A DNA stretch of 64,000 bases from Saccharicrinis fermentans DSM 9555 = JCM 21142 (GCF_000517085.1 NZ_KI912107.1:1426398-1490397); one strand, 5' to 3'; counted from the stretch's first letter, positions 31,955 through 40,834 are shown. The notes: generated by a model from the sequence alone, not told the origin. Program-made: numbers and translations.

Positions 31955-33643
31955 TCATCGAAATGAGTGGGTGTTTTTTGGAATATTCTGACAACTATTA
32001 GACTTTTTCCAATTGTGCGGCAAAAGATCAGCCAAGTCTAAATCATAATTGCTGTTATATAACGCAATCTTAGAAAATACATCTGTAAGCCATTCGCGAG
32101 GATTTACATCACTGGCTTTGCAGCATCCCAGTAGTGAGTACATAATTGCTGCATTTTCTGCGGCATCATGGTTGCCACAAAACAGATAGCCTTTTCTTCC
32201 AACAGCTACCGGCCTAATTGCATTTTCAGCTCCGTTGTTGTCAGGCAGATATCGGCCATCAAGATGATAGCGAGACAGACGTAAGAAAAGATTGTATGTA
32301 TAAGCCAGCGCCTTACTCATCTTTCCTCCTTGTAGCGCTTTGGGGTAATAGCCTTCGATCCATTTTTCAAAAGCACGCATGATTGGATAAGCCAAGCGCT
32401 TTCGTAGTTCAGCTCTTTGCTTGTAATTCATGTTCTGATCGGTGGCCATTTGCTCAACTTGATAGATTTTAGCAATTTGTGCCAATGCGTATTCAGCCCC
32501 CGTTTTGTCTTCTTTTAGACTTTCGGAGAATTTCCTGCGCGCATGAGCCCAACAACCCAGAAGCAAAACACCTTTCTTTTGCTCATAGATTGAATATGCC
32601 TGATATCCATCGGTTTGAAGAGCTCCCTGAAAATCCTTTAATAAAGGAAGTATCACTTTTTGTGCTCGGGAGCCTTTGTCGTAGTGAAAGAAAACCAAGT
32701 TATTCATTACTGATCGAACCATCCACAGATAAGCCTTTTGTGCTTTGTGCTTTTCGTTGCTAATAACAGGAATGGTACTTTCGTCAACCTGAATATAATC
32801 AGATTTTAGAACGATTTCTTTTAAACGTGCATAAAGAGCTCTTAGTAAATCACAGCTTCCTTGAAACCAACCATTAATGGTGGATGCAGGTAATTTTATA
32901 CCAATCATTTTGAACATGGCCATTTGGCGATTAAAAGGCTGGTGGAAATAATATTTATTCATCATCAGCTCGCTCAATAAAGAAGGCCCTGCATTGCTGC
33001 GTGGCAAAGGCAATAATGGCATTGAACCAATACGGATAGCTGATGCTTCTTCGGTGTTTTGATCTGTAGCAATATCCGGTGATACTGATTCTTGCTTTAC
33101 TGCATATTTAGGACGTTCTATACGACGTACATATACCTCTCCGGGCTTGTGTTCGAGTATTTCTGTTACTTCTTCGCCAATACGCACCCAGTTATCTTGT
33201 TTACCTTCCGGTTCAATAACTTCTACCTCTCGTCTAAGGTGGTCAGGAAGTGGTTGACGAACTGGCCTCTGCTTGTTTTTTACAGGCTTGCGGCGCTCAT
33301 ATTCGATAAGCTCTTTTTCTGCGTTTTCAATGATAGCTTTCTCTTCTGCAACGACCTCCAGTCCGTCCCAATCGATCTTTCGTTGATCGGGATCTTCGGC
33401 AATATGCTTTTCACTAGAATTGCCAAAAAACTTATGGCGAAACCAAGCAAGCTGGTCGATCAGCTTTTTAATTTGCTGCTCTTTTTTAGCGACTATAGCC
33501 TCTAATTTTTTGTTTTTAGCTTCCAAAGTGTCCAGAACCCTATTGTCATTTTTTCGCAAGCGGGAAAGCTCCTGAAACATCTCGTCACGTTCCTGGAGAA
33601 GCTCCTGTATTAACACATCTTTATTGCTTGAAAAATCGCTCAT
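31955..33643 (-). CDS. tnpC: IS66 transposase TnpC (copy 2)
   Basis: A 562-residue transposase, the same protein as in copy 1 except Ile for Thr in R-K-x-D-W-D-G, Ala for Thr in L-x-Q-I-A-K-I, and three extra C-terminal residues (S-F-R) because the TAA of copy 1 is TCA here. All acidic catalytic motifs (V-D-E-S-T, T-D-G-Y-Q, G-A-E-N-A) are intact, so it may be active. Confidence 0.92.
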   Translation of the reverse strand: MSDFSSNKDVLIQELLQERDEMFQELSRLRKNDNRVLDTLEAKNKKLEAIVAKKEQQIKKLIDQLAWFRHKFFGNSSEKHIAEDPDQRKIDWDGLEVVAEEKAIIENAEKELIEYERRKPVKNKQRPVRQPLPDHLRREVEVIEPEGKQDNWVRIGEEVTEILEHKPGEVYVRRIERPKYAVKQESVSPDIATDQNTEEASAIRIGSMPLLPLPRSNAGPSLLSELMMNKYYFHQPFNRQMAMFKMIGIKLPASTINGWFQGSCDLLRALYARLKEIVLKSDYIQVDESTIPVISNEKHKAQKAYLWMVRSVMNNLVFFHYDKGSRAQKVILPLLKDFQGALQTDGYQAYSIYEQKKGVLLLGCWAHARRKFSESLKEDKTGAEYALAQIAKIYQVEQMATDQNMNYKQRAELRKRLAYPIMRAFEKWIEGYYPKALQGGKMSKALAYTYNLFLRLSRYHLDGRYLPDNNGAENAIRPVAVGRKGYLFCGNHDAAENAAIMYSLLGCCKASDVNPREWLTDVFSKIALYNSNYDLDLADLLPHNWKKSNSCQNIPKNTHSFR

Positions 33644-33737
33644 TTATCACTGCTTGATTACGAGCTTAAAGATAGTAAAATCAAGGCTTATAGCCAATTT
33701 TATCAATCTAAAAATCCTAAAAAATTGCTTCTTTTTG

Positions 33738-34073
33738 TCACCTCTTTAAGAGCCTTTTTTTAGGCTTCACATTCTTTACAATCAACATTAAATCGTGCCA
33801 ACTTATAATGTGAGATGTGAGGCTTTCATCAAATGCAGGAAGTTTGAAAACACCACTATCGAGCTTCTTATGGTAAATTACCAACCCGCCGTGTTCTAGA
33901 TGAAGTATTTTCATGGTGGTCAGCCTACGGTTAACAAATATAAAAACTTCACCGTCCTGAACATTACGCTTCATCAAGGAGCTTACAATGCCGCTGAGTG
34001 TGTAAAAGCTTTTACGCATATCCACTGGTGCCGGATATAGAAAGTATTTAAGTTTATCGTGTAAATGAAACAT
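33738..34073 (-). CDS. tnpB: IS66 Orf2-like accessory protein TnpB (copy 2)
   Basis: 111 residues, identical in protein sequence to the copy 1 product (Y-P-A-P-V-D-M-R-K-S-F hallmark), with at least one synonymous base change. It starts 5 bp after tnpA. Confidence 0.9.
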   Translation of the reverse strand: MFHLHDKLKYFLYPAPVDMRKSFYTLSGIVSSLMKRNVQDGEVFIFVNRRLTTMKILHLEHGGLVIYHKKLDSGVFKLPAFDESLTSHIISWHDLMLIVKNVKPKKRLLKR

Positions 34074-34078
34074 CAGAC

Positions 34079-34429
34079 TTAATCAAATAAGTGAACAATT
34101 GTTTTTAATACTTGCGTGTTTATATTATCTCTTAGTAGCATCTTGGTGCCATTGGGAAATACGAATTCAATGGGAGCATCATTATTTAAAGTAGGCTTAC
34201 TCTTGATGATAGATGGACTCGATTGGTTGTTCGTCGCTAACGGATTACTGTCAAATTCTAGTGGAACAAAGCTATCTGGCTCATGTGCTAGTGCCTCTTC
34301 CAATTTGTTTCGCCAGTAATAAAAAGTGGAAGGAGCCAAATCTTGGTTGGTACAGAAATCTTTTATGTTCAAATCTGATTCCTGGTAATCCTTATACAAA
34401 CGCTTAAATGTTGTTAATGTCATTCTCAT
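34079..34429 (-). CDS. tnpA: IS66 accessory protein TnpA (copy 2)
   Basis: 116 residues with the N-terminal helix-turn-helix; one residue (Val for Leu in I-E-F-V-F-P-N-G) differs from copy 1. Confidence 0.85.
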   Translation of the reverse strand: MRMTLTTFKRLYKDYQESDLNIKDFCTNQDLAPSTFYYWRNKLEEALAHEPDSFVPLEFDSNPLATNNQSSPSIIKSKPTLNNDAPIEFVFPNGTKMLLRDNINTQVLKTIVHLFD

Positions 34430-34493
34430 TTTTTGCCATCAAAGAAACAGCGCTAGTATGAAGGTCGCAATATGTGAAAGACCGAAGACTTAC

Positions 34494-35043
34494 CATTAAA
34501 TTGCGTTGAAACCACATTACCATTGGCGAGATAAGAGGTATCTATCCCTTTTCCAATTGTCGTAGTAGTTACCGAGGTATTTAAAATAATCGAGAACACA
34601 CGATTCAGTCTGCTTCCTCACATTATATCAATACCCAGGTCCAGATTCTTTTGGAGTATGATAGAAACTCAAAGAATGTTCAAATACATCTATTAAATTC
34701 CAATTAGCTTCCGCATAGTAAATCACAAGAAGATAGCTAGAAGCTAATGAAAAATGTAGATTTTTATTATCTGTACGAACGTTTCTAAAGAAACTTCCAT
34801 GCCTTACATATTAGCTTGATATATACTTCTCAAATCTGGTATTTCCTGTTTTAGTAGGTAGAATTTTTGTTTTGTTAAAAAATAATTTATAAAAGGAATT
34901 ATCCTAATTTTAGGAGGTAGTTGAATGGGAGAGCCAGTTTTATTTCAAGCTTTCACTTTAAATCACTAATTATCAAATAATTTAACTTCTAAAAAGAAGT
35001 ATCTTAATTCGTTATATATATTTTCTGTTATTTACTGCTCGAC
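34494..35043. other. Degenerate 550-bp stretch beside IS66 copy 2
   Basis: Several short stop-interrupted minus-strand frames (for example one reading S-L-S-F-Y-H-T-P-K-E-S near 34660) suggest decayed genes, but no family can be named. This is the side of the element where the expected target duplication is missing. Confidence 0.45.
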
Positions 35044-35988
35044 CTAGTTTTTCCACTTTATATCATATTTACCTGTTGGGGCAATCTCGACCCATTTACC
35101 TTCTATCGTCTTTTCTTCTCCCGTCCTTTTATTGGTCAGATATAAAGTATAGGAGACCGTGCGTTTGTGGAATTGGATCTGGGTATAGAACTCGGACTGC
35201 CCTGAAGGTATAGTTACCGTTTCCGTTTGCTCAAATCCATGGTCAAACTTAGTTGTCAGGTTTGTATAGACCTCTTTTTGCTCGGTGATATAAATATTCG
35301 CATTATCGATGGAGGATGGAACTTTGACCCTGACGGAGTCGTTTTTAAGCCAGACGAATGCGTCCTTCTCATTGCTCTTAAAATAGGTCTTCCTGTTGAT
35401 CTCTATTCCGTTGAAAGGGGAAAAGGAAAACTCTTGAGGTGAAGGGATGCTGAATTTGTAACCTGCGCCATTTCTTATAAAAAGCGAATCGCCATCATTT
35501 TCCTTTAGGGCGTATTCAATGCTTTTGAAATTATAACCCTGTGATTTCTTTTGTTCAACAATGATCTTTTTTGATTCATCCCCGGATTGAAGGTCTATTG
35601 TAAAATTGAAGTCCACACCGGAACTGTTCTCCTTCAATTCGATATTGAGGGAAGTGGGGGTATTTCTGGTGATGACAAAACCCTTGCTTCCGCCAAAAGC
35701 CTCCATTCTTCCGAGCCCTTCCAGCGATAATTTATAGTTTTCGCGAGTAAGTTCATCATCAACGGAGTAACGGTCTCCGCTTATTCCGACATCTCCATTT
35801 GTATTCGTTACCCCAGTGATCCTCCAATCACCACTTGTAAAGGACACCTCTATGCTTCCCCCTTCCCCTTCCATTTGGATCAAGCTTGTAGAGGGCTGTA
35901 TCTGAGATATATTATCATCGTCATCGCTGTTACACGAGATAAAGTAAATAGGTAAAAAAAACAGGGTAAATAAACGCAGTAATTTCAT
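35044..35988 (-). CDS. BACON-like domain lipoprotein
   Basis: A 314-residue lipoprotein: signal ending F-I-S-C (Cys19) followed by an acidic S-D-D-D-D linker, a common surface-export signal in Bacteroidota. Residues about 34-147 look like a BACON-type beta-sandwich (G-G-S-I-E-V-S-F-T-S-G-D-W-R-I ... I-I-V-E-Q). The rest is beta-rich without a known family. Base composition is visibly less AT-rich than its neighbours, hinting at transfer. Probably a cell-surface adhesin or glycan-contacting protein. Confidence 0.7.
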   Translation of the reverse strand: MKLLRLFTLFFLPIYFISCNSDDDDNISQIQPSTSLIQMEGEGGSIEVSFTSGDWRITGVTNTNGDVGISGDRYSVDDELTRENYKLSLEGLGRMEAFGGSKGFVITRNTPTSLNIELKENSSGVDFNFTIDLQSGDESKKIIVEQKKSQGYNFKSIEYALKENDGDSLFIRNGAGYKFSIPSPQEFSFSPFNGIEINRKTYFKSNEKDAFVWLKNDSVRVKVPSSIDNANIYITEQKEVYTNLTTKFDHGFEQTETVTIPSGQSEFYTQIQFHKRTVSYTLYLTNKRTGEEKTIEGKWVEIAPTGKYDIKWKN

Positions 35989-36219
35989 TTTTTTTAATGT
36001 TTTGATAAAATTAACATCACTTTTTTAAGATACTAAGATAGCTGTTTATTGAGAAATAACGAGACCGAAACGATCAACTTAATTGTCATAGTCCTTTCAA
36101 ACAAACAGGGATGTAGAACTCCGAAAAGAATAATCTTCGTGTATCTAATCTAGGAGGTATTAAGATGATATTAAATCTTTGTATAAGGTTCCTTGTTCTT
36201 GCTATTAATCATTAATACT

Positions 36220-36567
36220 TTAAGGGGTGTTGTCATTAACAGGTTCTACACTAATTATATTCTTTCCATCTGGCAGATAATTCTCTTTTTGTTCAATGTT
36301 TATTAAAATAGAATCTTTAAAAGTTAATACAGTTGTCAGCATATATATATAAGTAGATACGTCAACAACTTCTTTATAATAAATTTTCGTTAAATAAATA
36401 TCATTTTGATTATAAACATCATTCTTAAAAGGGTTGCCATATTTTTTAGTTACTGAGTCAATACTATCCCCTAATCTTACTGAATTCAAGGTAAATATTG
36501 TTTTCCTGTAACCAACACAAGAGAGGAACAAACTTAGTAATAGTATAATACTTATAAAATATTTCAT
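36220..36567 (-). CDS. Small uncharacterised lipoprotein
   Basis: A 115-residue lipoprotein (L-F-L-S-C, Cys17). L-G-D-S-I-D-S-V-T-K-K-Y-G-N-P (about 32-46) is a helix-turn pattern seen in small outer-membrane lipoproteins. It overlaps the end of the aerolysin-like gene by 4 bp (ATGA), so it is translated together with it and may be a partner or immunity-type protein. That role is only inference. Confidence 0.65.
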   Translation of the reverse strand: MKYFISIILLLSLFLSCVGYRKTIFTLNSVRLGDSIDSVTKKYGNPFKNDVYNQNDIYLTKIYYKEVVDVSTYIYMLTTVLTFKDSILINIEQKENYLPDGKNIISVEPVNDNTP

Positions 36568-37745
36568 TTCAATTCAATCACTTTCTTTGAATCCAGCATT
36601 TCTTGTGATATTTTCATTTTTTGTATAGTGCCTCCATCAAGTGGGGTGAGTGTAAGATTTGCATCTGTTTCCTCGACATCAACACCGCTCCAAACTCCCT
36701 TTATTTCTATTATTTTTCCAGAAGTGAGCCCTCTACAGGTAGCAATATAATCTACATCCATATTGTATTTAATGAAAGTTAAGGAAAGATCTGCTCTATA
36801 GTTGGCAGGTACTTTTACTGGATAACTACGATTGACAGCAATAGTTGTGGATTCACTTTCACCATAGGTGAACTCTTGTCCGAACTCTGTAGAAGCAGAT
36901 ATCTCTCCTTTAGCAATAAATGGGACTCCAGTTTCGACTGTAGTTGAAAGTGAGACCTTGTATGATGTAGATCTTTTAAAGTCAGAAGATTGGGTGTATG
37001 ACTTGTTGACAGCAAATGTATACGTTTGCTCTATGGGTCCATTATTAGTATATCCCTCTTTGTAAACCTGTAATGGTACATTTGACAATATTGAACCAGC
37101 GTCGACGTCAAATTGAATTTCTTCAACAACAAACGTTTCGACAGGTATAATCTCGAATTCTTGACGAGGGCTATTATTATATTTTGAAAATAAAATTTTA
37201 CTATTATCAACCGTGATTACATTATAATAGATGTCCCACCAAGAACCTCCACCCGATTCTGGAAAATCTTGATTTTCAATTACAAAGGAGTTATTAGTAT
37301 ACTCTCCTTTATTGAAGTCCCAAGAAGAACCAAACAGAGAACCACTTGCATCACTTCTAGCATAAAGTACTTTCACATCTGGATTACTTTGGTATGAACC
37401 AACACTCAAAGGGGTATTAGTAATTTTAGAATATATCAAATATGGAATCCCAGTAGATGCAGGTAAAATTTTAATATAATATTGTTGCGATATATTTCCT
37501 CTGTATGTATCCATAGTTAATTCAGCCCCTCTAGTCGAAGCGGTGATGAACTGTTTATTAGTAGAATTGCCCATTACTTTTAAATATATTGGAATTTCAT
37601 TCAACTGATCAATTTCATAACGATCTGTAAAAGATAGACTTTTTAATGCCGCTGGTTTTCTCAGCGTATCCCTGTTCCCTTTTAAAGGTAAAATAATATC
37701 ATTTACTATGGTCGTGTCATTCTCCATAGTTGTTTTTAAATTCAC
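36564..37745 (-). CDS. Aerolysin/ETX-MTX2-like beta-pore-forming protein
   Basis: From the GTG at 37745 the protein has 393 residues. Residues about 50-200 look like a lectin-type beta-trefoil. Residues about 205-350 have the long, alternating Ser/Thr-rich strands of the ETX/MTX2 (aerolysin) pore module (T-Y-T-F-A-V-N-K-S-Y, V-S-L-S-T-T-V-E-T-G-V, V-P-A-N-Y-R-A-D-L-S-L). An in-frame upstream extension reaches 37826 and contains I-S-S-C-S-S-D-E-E, a lipobox and export signal, but a stop lies two codons before it and there is no ATG. The signal peptide start therefore seems lost. It could be a toxin, adhesin or spent gene. It is translationally coupled to the small lipoprotein gene. Confidence 0.65.
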   Translation of the reverse strand: MNLKTTMENDTTIVNDIILPLKGNRDTLRKPAALKSLSFTDRYEIDQLNEIPIYLKVMGNSTNKQFITASTRGAELTMDTYRGNISQQYYIKILPASTGIPYLIYSKITNTPLSVGSYQSNPDVKVLYARSDASGSLFGSSWDFNKGEYTNNSFVIENQDFPESGGGSWWDIYYNVITVDNSKILFSKYNNSPRQEFEIIPVETFVVEEIQFDVDAGSILSNVPLQVYKEGYTNNGPIEQTYTFAVNKSYTQSSDFKRSTSYKVSLSTTVETGVPFIAKGEISASTEFGQEFTYGESESTTIAVNRSYPVKVPANYRADLSLTFIKYNMDVDYIATCRGLTSGKIIEIKGVWSGVDVEETDANLTLTPLDGGTIQKMKISQEMLDSKKVIELK

Positions 37746-37826
37746 ATTTTTAGCATTCGCTTCAATAGTATCGTTTATAGTTGAGAATTCTTCATCAGAC
37801 GAACAGGAAGAAATAATAATGCTTAT
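37743..37826 (-). other. Broken lipoprotein signal region of the aerolysin-like gene
   Basis: 27 codons in frame with the aerolysin-like gene encode S-I-I-I-S-S-C-S-S-D-E-E and a linker, the second half of a lipoprotein signal peptide. TAA at 37827-37829 and the lack of an upstream ATG mean the usual M-K-start is missing unless a rare start (ATA/ATT) is used. Confidence 0.55.
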
Positions 37827-37870
37827 TTATTAAGGATCTTAATTCAAGGTCAATACAAATTTAATTAATT

Positions 37871-37890
37871 TTCCCGATAGTGGGAAAATT
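37871..37890. promoter_or_regulatory. Palindrome TCCC-N6-GGGA, copy 1
   Basis: TTCCCGATAGTGGGAAAATT at 37871-37890, followed by TA. It has the same layout and the same AAATTTA right flank as the copy at 37993-38006, 121 bp closer to the oxoamine synthase gene. Likely a regulator-binding site. Confidence 0.55.
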
Positions 37891-37992
37891 TAGTGTTAAA
37901 ATTTTAATATTATTTTCAATACATGTAAATAGCCTTTAAGTATTTGGGTTTATAGAGTTTTTTTTATTTAAAACTTTTCATTGAAAAAATTA

Positions 37993-38006
37993 TCCCATGT
38001 ACGGGA
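37993..38006. promoter_or_regulatory. Palindrome TCCC-N6-GGGA, copy 2
   Basis: TCCCATGTACGGGA, then AATTTA, 28 bp before ATG 38034. A TATCTTTA box (38014-38021) lies between it and the start codon. Two copies of the same palindrome suggest control by a dimeric repressor, possibly the TetR protein encoded downstream. Confidence 0.55.
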
Positions 38007-38033
38007 AATTTAATATCTTTAAATCCTCAACCT

Positions 38034-39314
38034 ATGGAATTGACACATACCCACAATATTGATTTCAGTAAAGCAAGTTTTAAAGATTTTGAAAGCATTC
38101 CTGATATGAACGTTTTTCAAAGGGCAGGGTTTTTTAAGGATTTTACCGATTACATGGAAGTTGAAGGGCGAATGAATTATGGTTTTGTAACCCATGATGG
38201 TTGTGGACCTGAAATATTTTTAAGCACCCCTTTTCAGCAAACACCTAAAAGATGTATCAGTCTTGTGTCCAATGATTACTTAAGCTTTACCCAACATCCT
38301 AAAGTTAAAGCTGCTGCTATTGAAGGTCTTCAAAAATATGGAACAGGAGCAGGTGCATCGCCATTGATTGGTGGGCATCATGAATATCATACCAAATTAG
38401 AAAATAAACTGTCCACTTTTTTTGATAGGTCTAAAGGATCTTCGATGGTTTACACAACGGGTTATACAGCAAATAGTGCCACTTTGCTGTCCATGTTGAA
38501 AAATAACGATTGTGCCATTGTGGATATGGCTGTACACGCAAGTGTTTATGAAGGATTATTGGAAACGAATATCAAAAGATTCCCTCATAACAACCTTGAT
38601 TATTTGGAGCGGGCTTTATCTGAAGTCCAATCGAAATATCATACACGAATTGTAATTATTGATGGGGTGTATTCCCAGGATGGAGATCTTGCCAAAATGG
38701 ATGAAATTTATAAACTCACAAAACACTATGGTGCTTTCCTTATGGTTGATGATGCGCATGGTATTGGTGTTTTAGGCAAAAGAGGTAGAGGTGTGATTGA
38801 AATGTTTGATTTGTTGAATAAAGTTGATATCATATCTGGAACTTTAAGCAAAGCTTTTGGACACATCGGTGGCTTTATCATTTCTAAACCAGAAGTCATC
38901 AATTACCTTAAATTCCAATCCCGTCAGTATGTTTTTTCTTCTAATTCCACGCCAGCAATGAATGGTTTGTTGGTGGCACTTGATTTAATTGATGAAGAGC
39001 CCGAATGGCGTGCTAGGCTTTCAGAAAATGTAACGTACTTTAAAAAGGGACTTTTAGATATGAGGTTAGATGTAGGAATCACTGAATCCCCAATTATTCC
39101 AATTAAAATAGGCGATGCTCACAAAACAGGCATTGCTGCAAGACTACTTCTTAAGGCAGGGGTTTATGCCAATGCTATTATATACCCTGGTGTTTCACGT
39201 AAAGATGCCCGTATCCGAACAAGTTTAATGGCTACCCATACCAAAGAACATCTGGACAAGGCTCTAAACGGATTCGATTATGTCAATCGAAAGTTGGGTA
39301 TTTCCAAAAGCTAA
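38034..39314 (+). CDS. PLP-dependent alpha-oxoamine synthase
   Basis: A 426-residue fold type I PLP enzyme of the AONS/KBL/serine palmitoyltransferase/CqsA group, which condenses an acyl-CoA with an amino acid. S-N-D-Y-L-S-F and G-A-S-P-L-I-G-G-H-H-E-Y lead into D-D-A-H-G-I-G-V-L-G, and the PLP lysine is in S-G-T-L-S-K-A-F-G-H-I-G-G. A ~60-residue N-terminal extension precedes the usual start. Biotin, glycine catabolism, sphingolipid/sulfonolipid or autoinducer synthesis are all possible. No biotin or sphingolipid partner gene is near. A TetR gene follows 113 bp later and two palindromes precede it. Confidence 0.85.
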   Translation: MELTHTHNIDFSKASFKDFESIPDMNVFQRAGFFKDFTDYMEVEGRMNYGFVTHDGCGPEIFLSTPFQQTPKRCISLVSNDYLSFTQHPKVKAAAIEGLQKYGTGAGASPLIGGHHEYHTKLENKLSTFFDRSKGSSMVYTTGYTANSATLLSMLKNNDCAIVDMAVHASVYEGLLETNIKRFPHNNLDYLERALSEVQSKYHTRIVIIDGVYSQDGDLAKMDEIYKLTKHYGAFLMVDDAHGIGVLGKRGRGVIEMFDLLNKVDIISGTLSKAFGHIGGFIISKPEVINYLKFQSRQYVFSSNSTPAMNGLLVALDLIDEEPEWRARLSENVTYFKKGLLDMRLDVGITESPIIPIKIGDAHKTGIAARLLLKAGVYANAIIYPGVSRKDARIRTSLMATHTKEHLDKALNGFDYVNRKLGISKS

Positions 39315-39427
39315 TAAACTTTATTTAGGGGCTTGAATACTCAAAACAGGAGGTCTTTTACCTATACAGGCCGTTTATTACATTAAAAAACATATTTTTA
39401 TTACCTAAACACGGAACAAGCGAAACT

Positions 39428-40060
39428 ATGGCCAGAAAGAAATATCAGGGGGAGATAAATGATAAGGAAAAATCAAAAGAGAAGCTTATAAATGCAGTTG
39501 GAAAGGTGCTCAAAAGCAAAGGTTACATTGGGTTAACGGCAACCAATATTGCAAAAGCAGCTGGTTTGAGTCGTCGCCTTATAACAATTTATTTTGATTC
39601 GGTTGATGACTTAGTGGAAACCTATGTTAGAAATAAGGATTATTGGATTGCTGCATCGGGGAATACTAAGCAATTGATTGTAGAAAATAATGGTCGGGAT
39701 ACTAAAAAAATTATCGATTGCATGTTGCAAAACCAACTGGATTATTTTTATAATAATGCAGAAATGCAAAAACTCATTTTATGGGAAATTAGCAAAAAAA
39801 CACAGATTATGTACGAGGTTTGTGAAGATAGGGAACGACTTGGTTCTAAGATTTTTGAGCTGACCGATAAAGAACTGGAAGAGAAGAATATTGATATAAG
39901 AGCGATATCAGCACTATTGGTAGCTGGCGTCTATTATATGGTATTGCACGCCAAATCGACAGATACCCTTTTTTGCGAAATAGACATAAACACACCCGAA
40001 GGAATGGAGAGGATTAGAAATGCAATTAGTGATATATTAGATAATGCGTATAATAGTTAA
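39428..40060 (+). CDS. TetR/AcrR-family regulator
   Basis: A 210-residue regulator with an N-terminal TetR helix-turn-helix (L-T-A-T-N-I-A-K-A-A-G-L-S-R-R-L-I-T-I-Y-F at about 36-56) and a helical ligand domain without a recognised ligand class. It lies 113 bp downstream of the oxoamine synthase on the same strand. It may control that gene through the paired TCCC-N6-GGGA palindromes (inference). Confidence 0.85.
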   Translation: MARKKYQGEINDKEKSKEKLINAVGKVLKSKGYIGLTATNIAKAAGLSRRLITIYFDSVDDLVETYVRNKDYWIAASGNTKQLIVENNGRDTKKIIDCMLQNQLDYFYNNAEMQKLILWEISKKTQIMYEVCEDRERLGSKIFELTDKELEEKNIDIRAISALLVAGVYYMVLHAKSTDTLFCEIDINTPEGMERIRNAISDILDNAYNS

Positions 40061-40068
40061 TTCAGGTT

Positions 40069-40602
40069 TCAAAAACTGACTACACTATCCAAAGCATCAT
40101 CAGCATCTCTACGAATAAAGTTTGCTTGATAGTTTAAAGTAGTTTTTAAGTCGCTATGTCTGTAAAGCTTCTGTAACATTAATGGGTGGATTTTATCCCC
40201 GGCAATATTTCCAAAAGTGTGACGCGCAATATGATTAGATAAGCTTTTGTCAATATCACATTGGGCAGCGATTCTAATTAAAAATTTATTGAAGAGTTTA
40301 GTGGCATTTCTAGTCTTAGTAAAAAAATCTTCATCATCATTTGGCCGGACTTCATTTAAAAAAGGAAAGATATATCCACCATTATTTTTTCTGTTCATTT
40401 TGTAAAAATCTAGAATAGCTTTCGCTTTTTCGGGAACTTTAAGGCTTAAAGGCTTCTCGTTCTTATTCATAACGTAATACAGCCTATCATCCTTAAAATC
40501 AGACCATTTTAATTTTACAACATCTAAAATACGAATACCAGCAAAATAAAAGGAAATCAACCATACATTATTTTTTTTCTTTTTAATGCACTCTTTTGTG
40601 CA
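40069..40602 (-). pseudogene. Tyrosine recombinase/integrase, C-terminal fragment
   Basis: The catalytic half of a phage-type integrase. The Arg in F-A-G-I-R-I-L-D-V, the H-I-A-R-H-T-F-G box, L-Y-R-H-S-D-L-K-T-T and the final Tyr (L-N-Y-Q) are present. The coding frame runs back to about 40602 (C-I-K-K-K-N-N-V-W-L) and meets a stop at 40603-40605, right beside the tRNA-Ser terminator hairpin. The DNA-binding N-terminal half (~200 residues) is gone. An intact integrase beside a tRNA would imply an integrated island; this is its scar. No second attachment site is seen in the window. Confidence 0.75.
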
Positions 40603-40608
40603 TTAAAA
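40581..40608. repeat. 11-bp inverted repeat at the integrase break point
   Basis: TTTTAATGCAC (40581-40591) and GTGCATTAAAA (40598-40608) around a TCTTTT loop, overlapping the tRNA terminator. The integrase homology ends here. Confidence 0.6.
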
Positions 40609-40639
40609 AACCCTGTAAGTGTCGACTTACAGGGTTTTT
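40606..40639 (-). terminator. Terminator hairpin after tRNA-Ser
   Basis: AAAAACCCTGTAAG and CTTACAGGGTTTTT form a perfect 14-bp stem around TGTCGA. Read on the minus strand it ends in a T run and lies 24 bp after the tRNA-Ser 3' end. It can also act in the other direction. Confidence 0.85.
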
Positions 40640-40661
40640 CTTTAAATTGCTTTTGCACTCA

Positions 40662-40749
<88 letters not shown>

Positions 40750-40761
40750 AAATTTTGTTTG

Positions 40762-40834
40762 CACGGAATAAGAGACTCGAACTCCTGACACCTGGTTTTG
40801 GAGACCAGTGCTCTACCAACTGAGCTAATTCCGT
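40762..40834 (-). tRNA. tRNA-Trp (CCA)
   Basis: A 73-base tRNA. Acceptor stem ACGGAAT/ATTCCGT with discriminator G, D-arm GCTCAGTTGGTAGAGC, anticodon loop CTCCAAA, T-loop GTTCGAGTC. CCA is not encoded. Confidence 0.95.

Larger units (their letters stand above)
31851..34493 (-). mobile_element. IS66-family insertion sequence, copy 2 (complete, 2643 bp)
   Basis: The same element as at 13135-15777, same length, opposite orientation. Both terminal repeats are intact (GTAA...CGGTCT at 31851 and its counterpart ending at 34493). The flanking octamers AATATATG and CATTAAAT do not match, so there is no target duplication. Sequence next to one end has been replaced or deleted since insertion, or the copy arose through recombination. 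Its right ~120 bp differ from copy 1 at roughly a dozen sites while the rest is nearly identical. Confidence 0.92.

Noticed and set aside
13135-34493. Composite transposon made of the two IS66 copies and the 16 kb between them
   Set aside because: Copy 1 has its own perfect duplication, while the outer flanks (GATAAAGA and CATTAAAT) do not match each other, so the block did not move as one unit.
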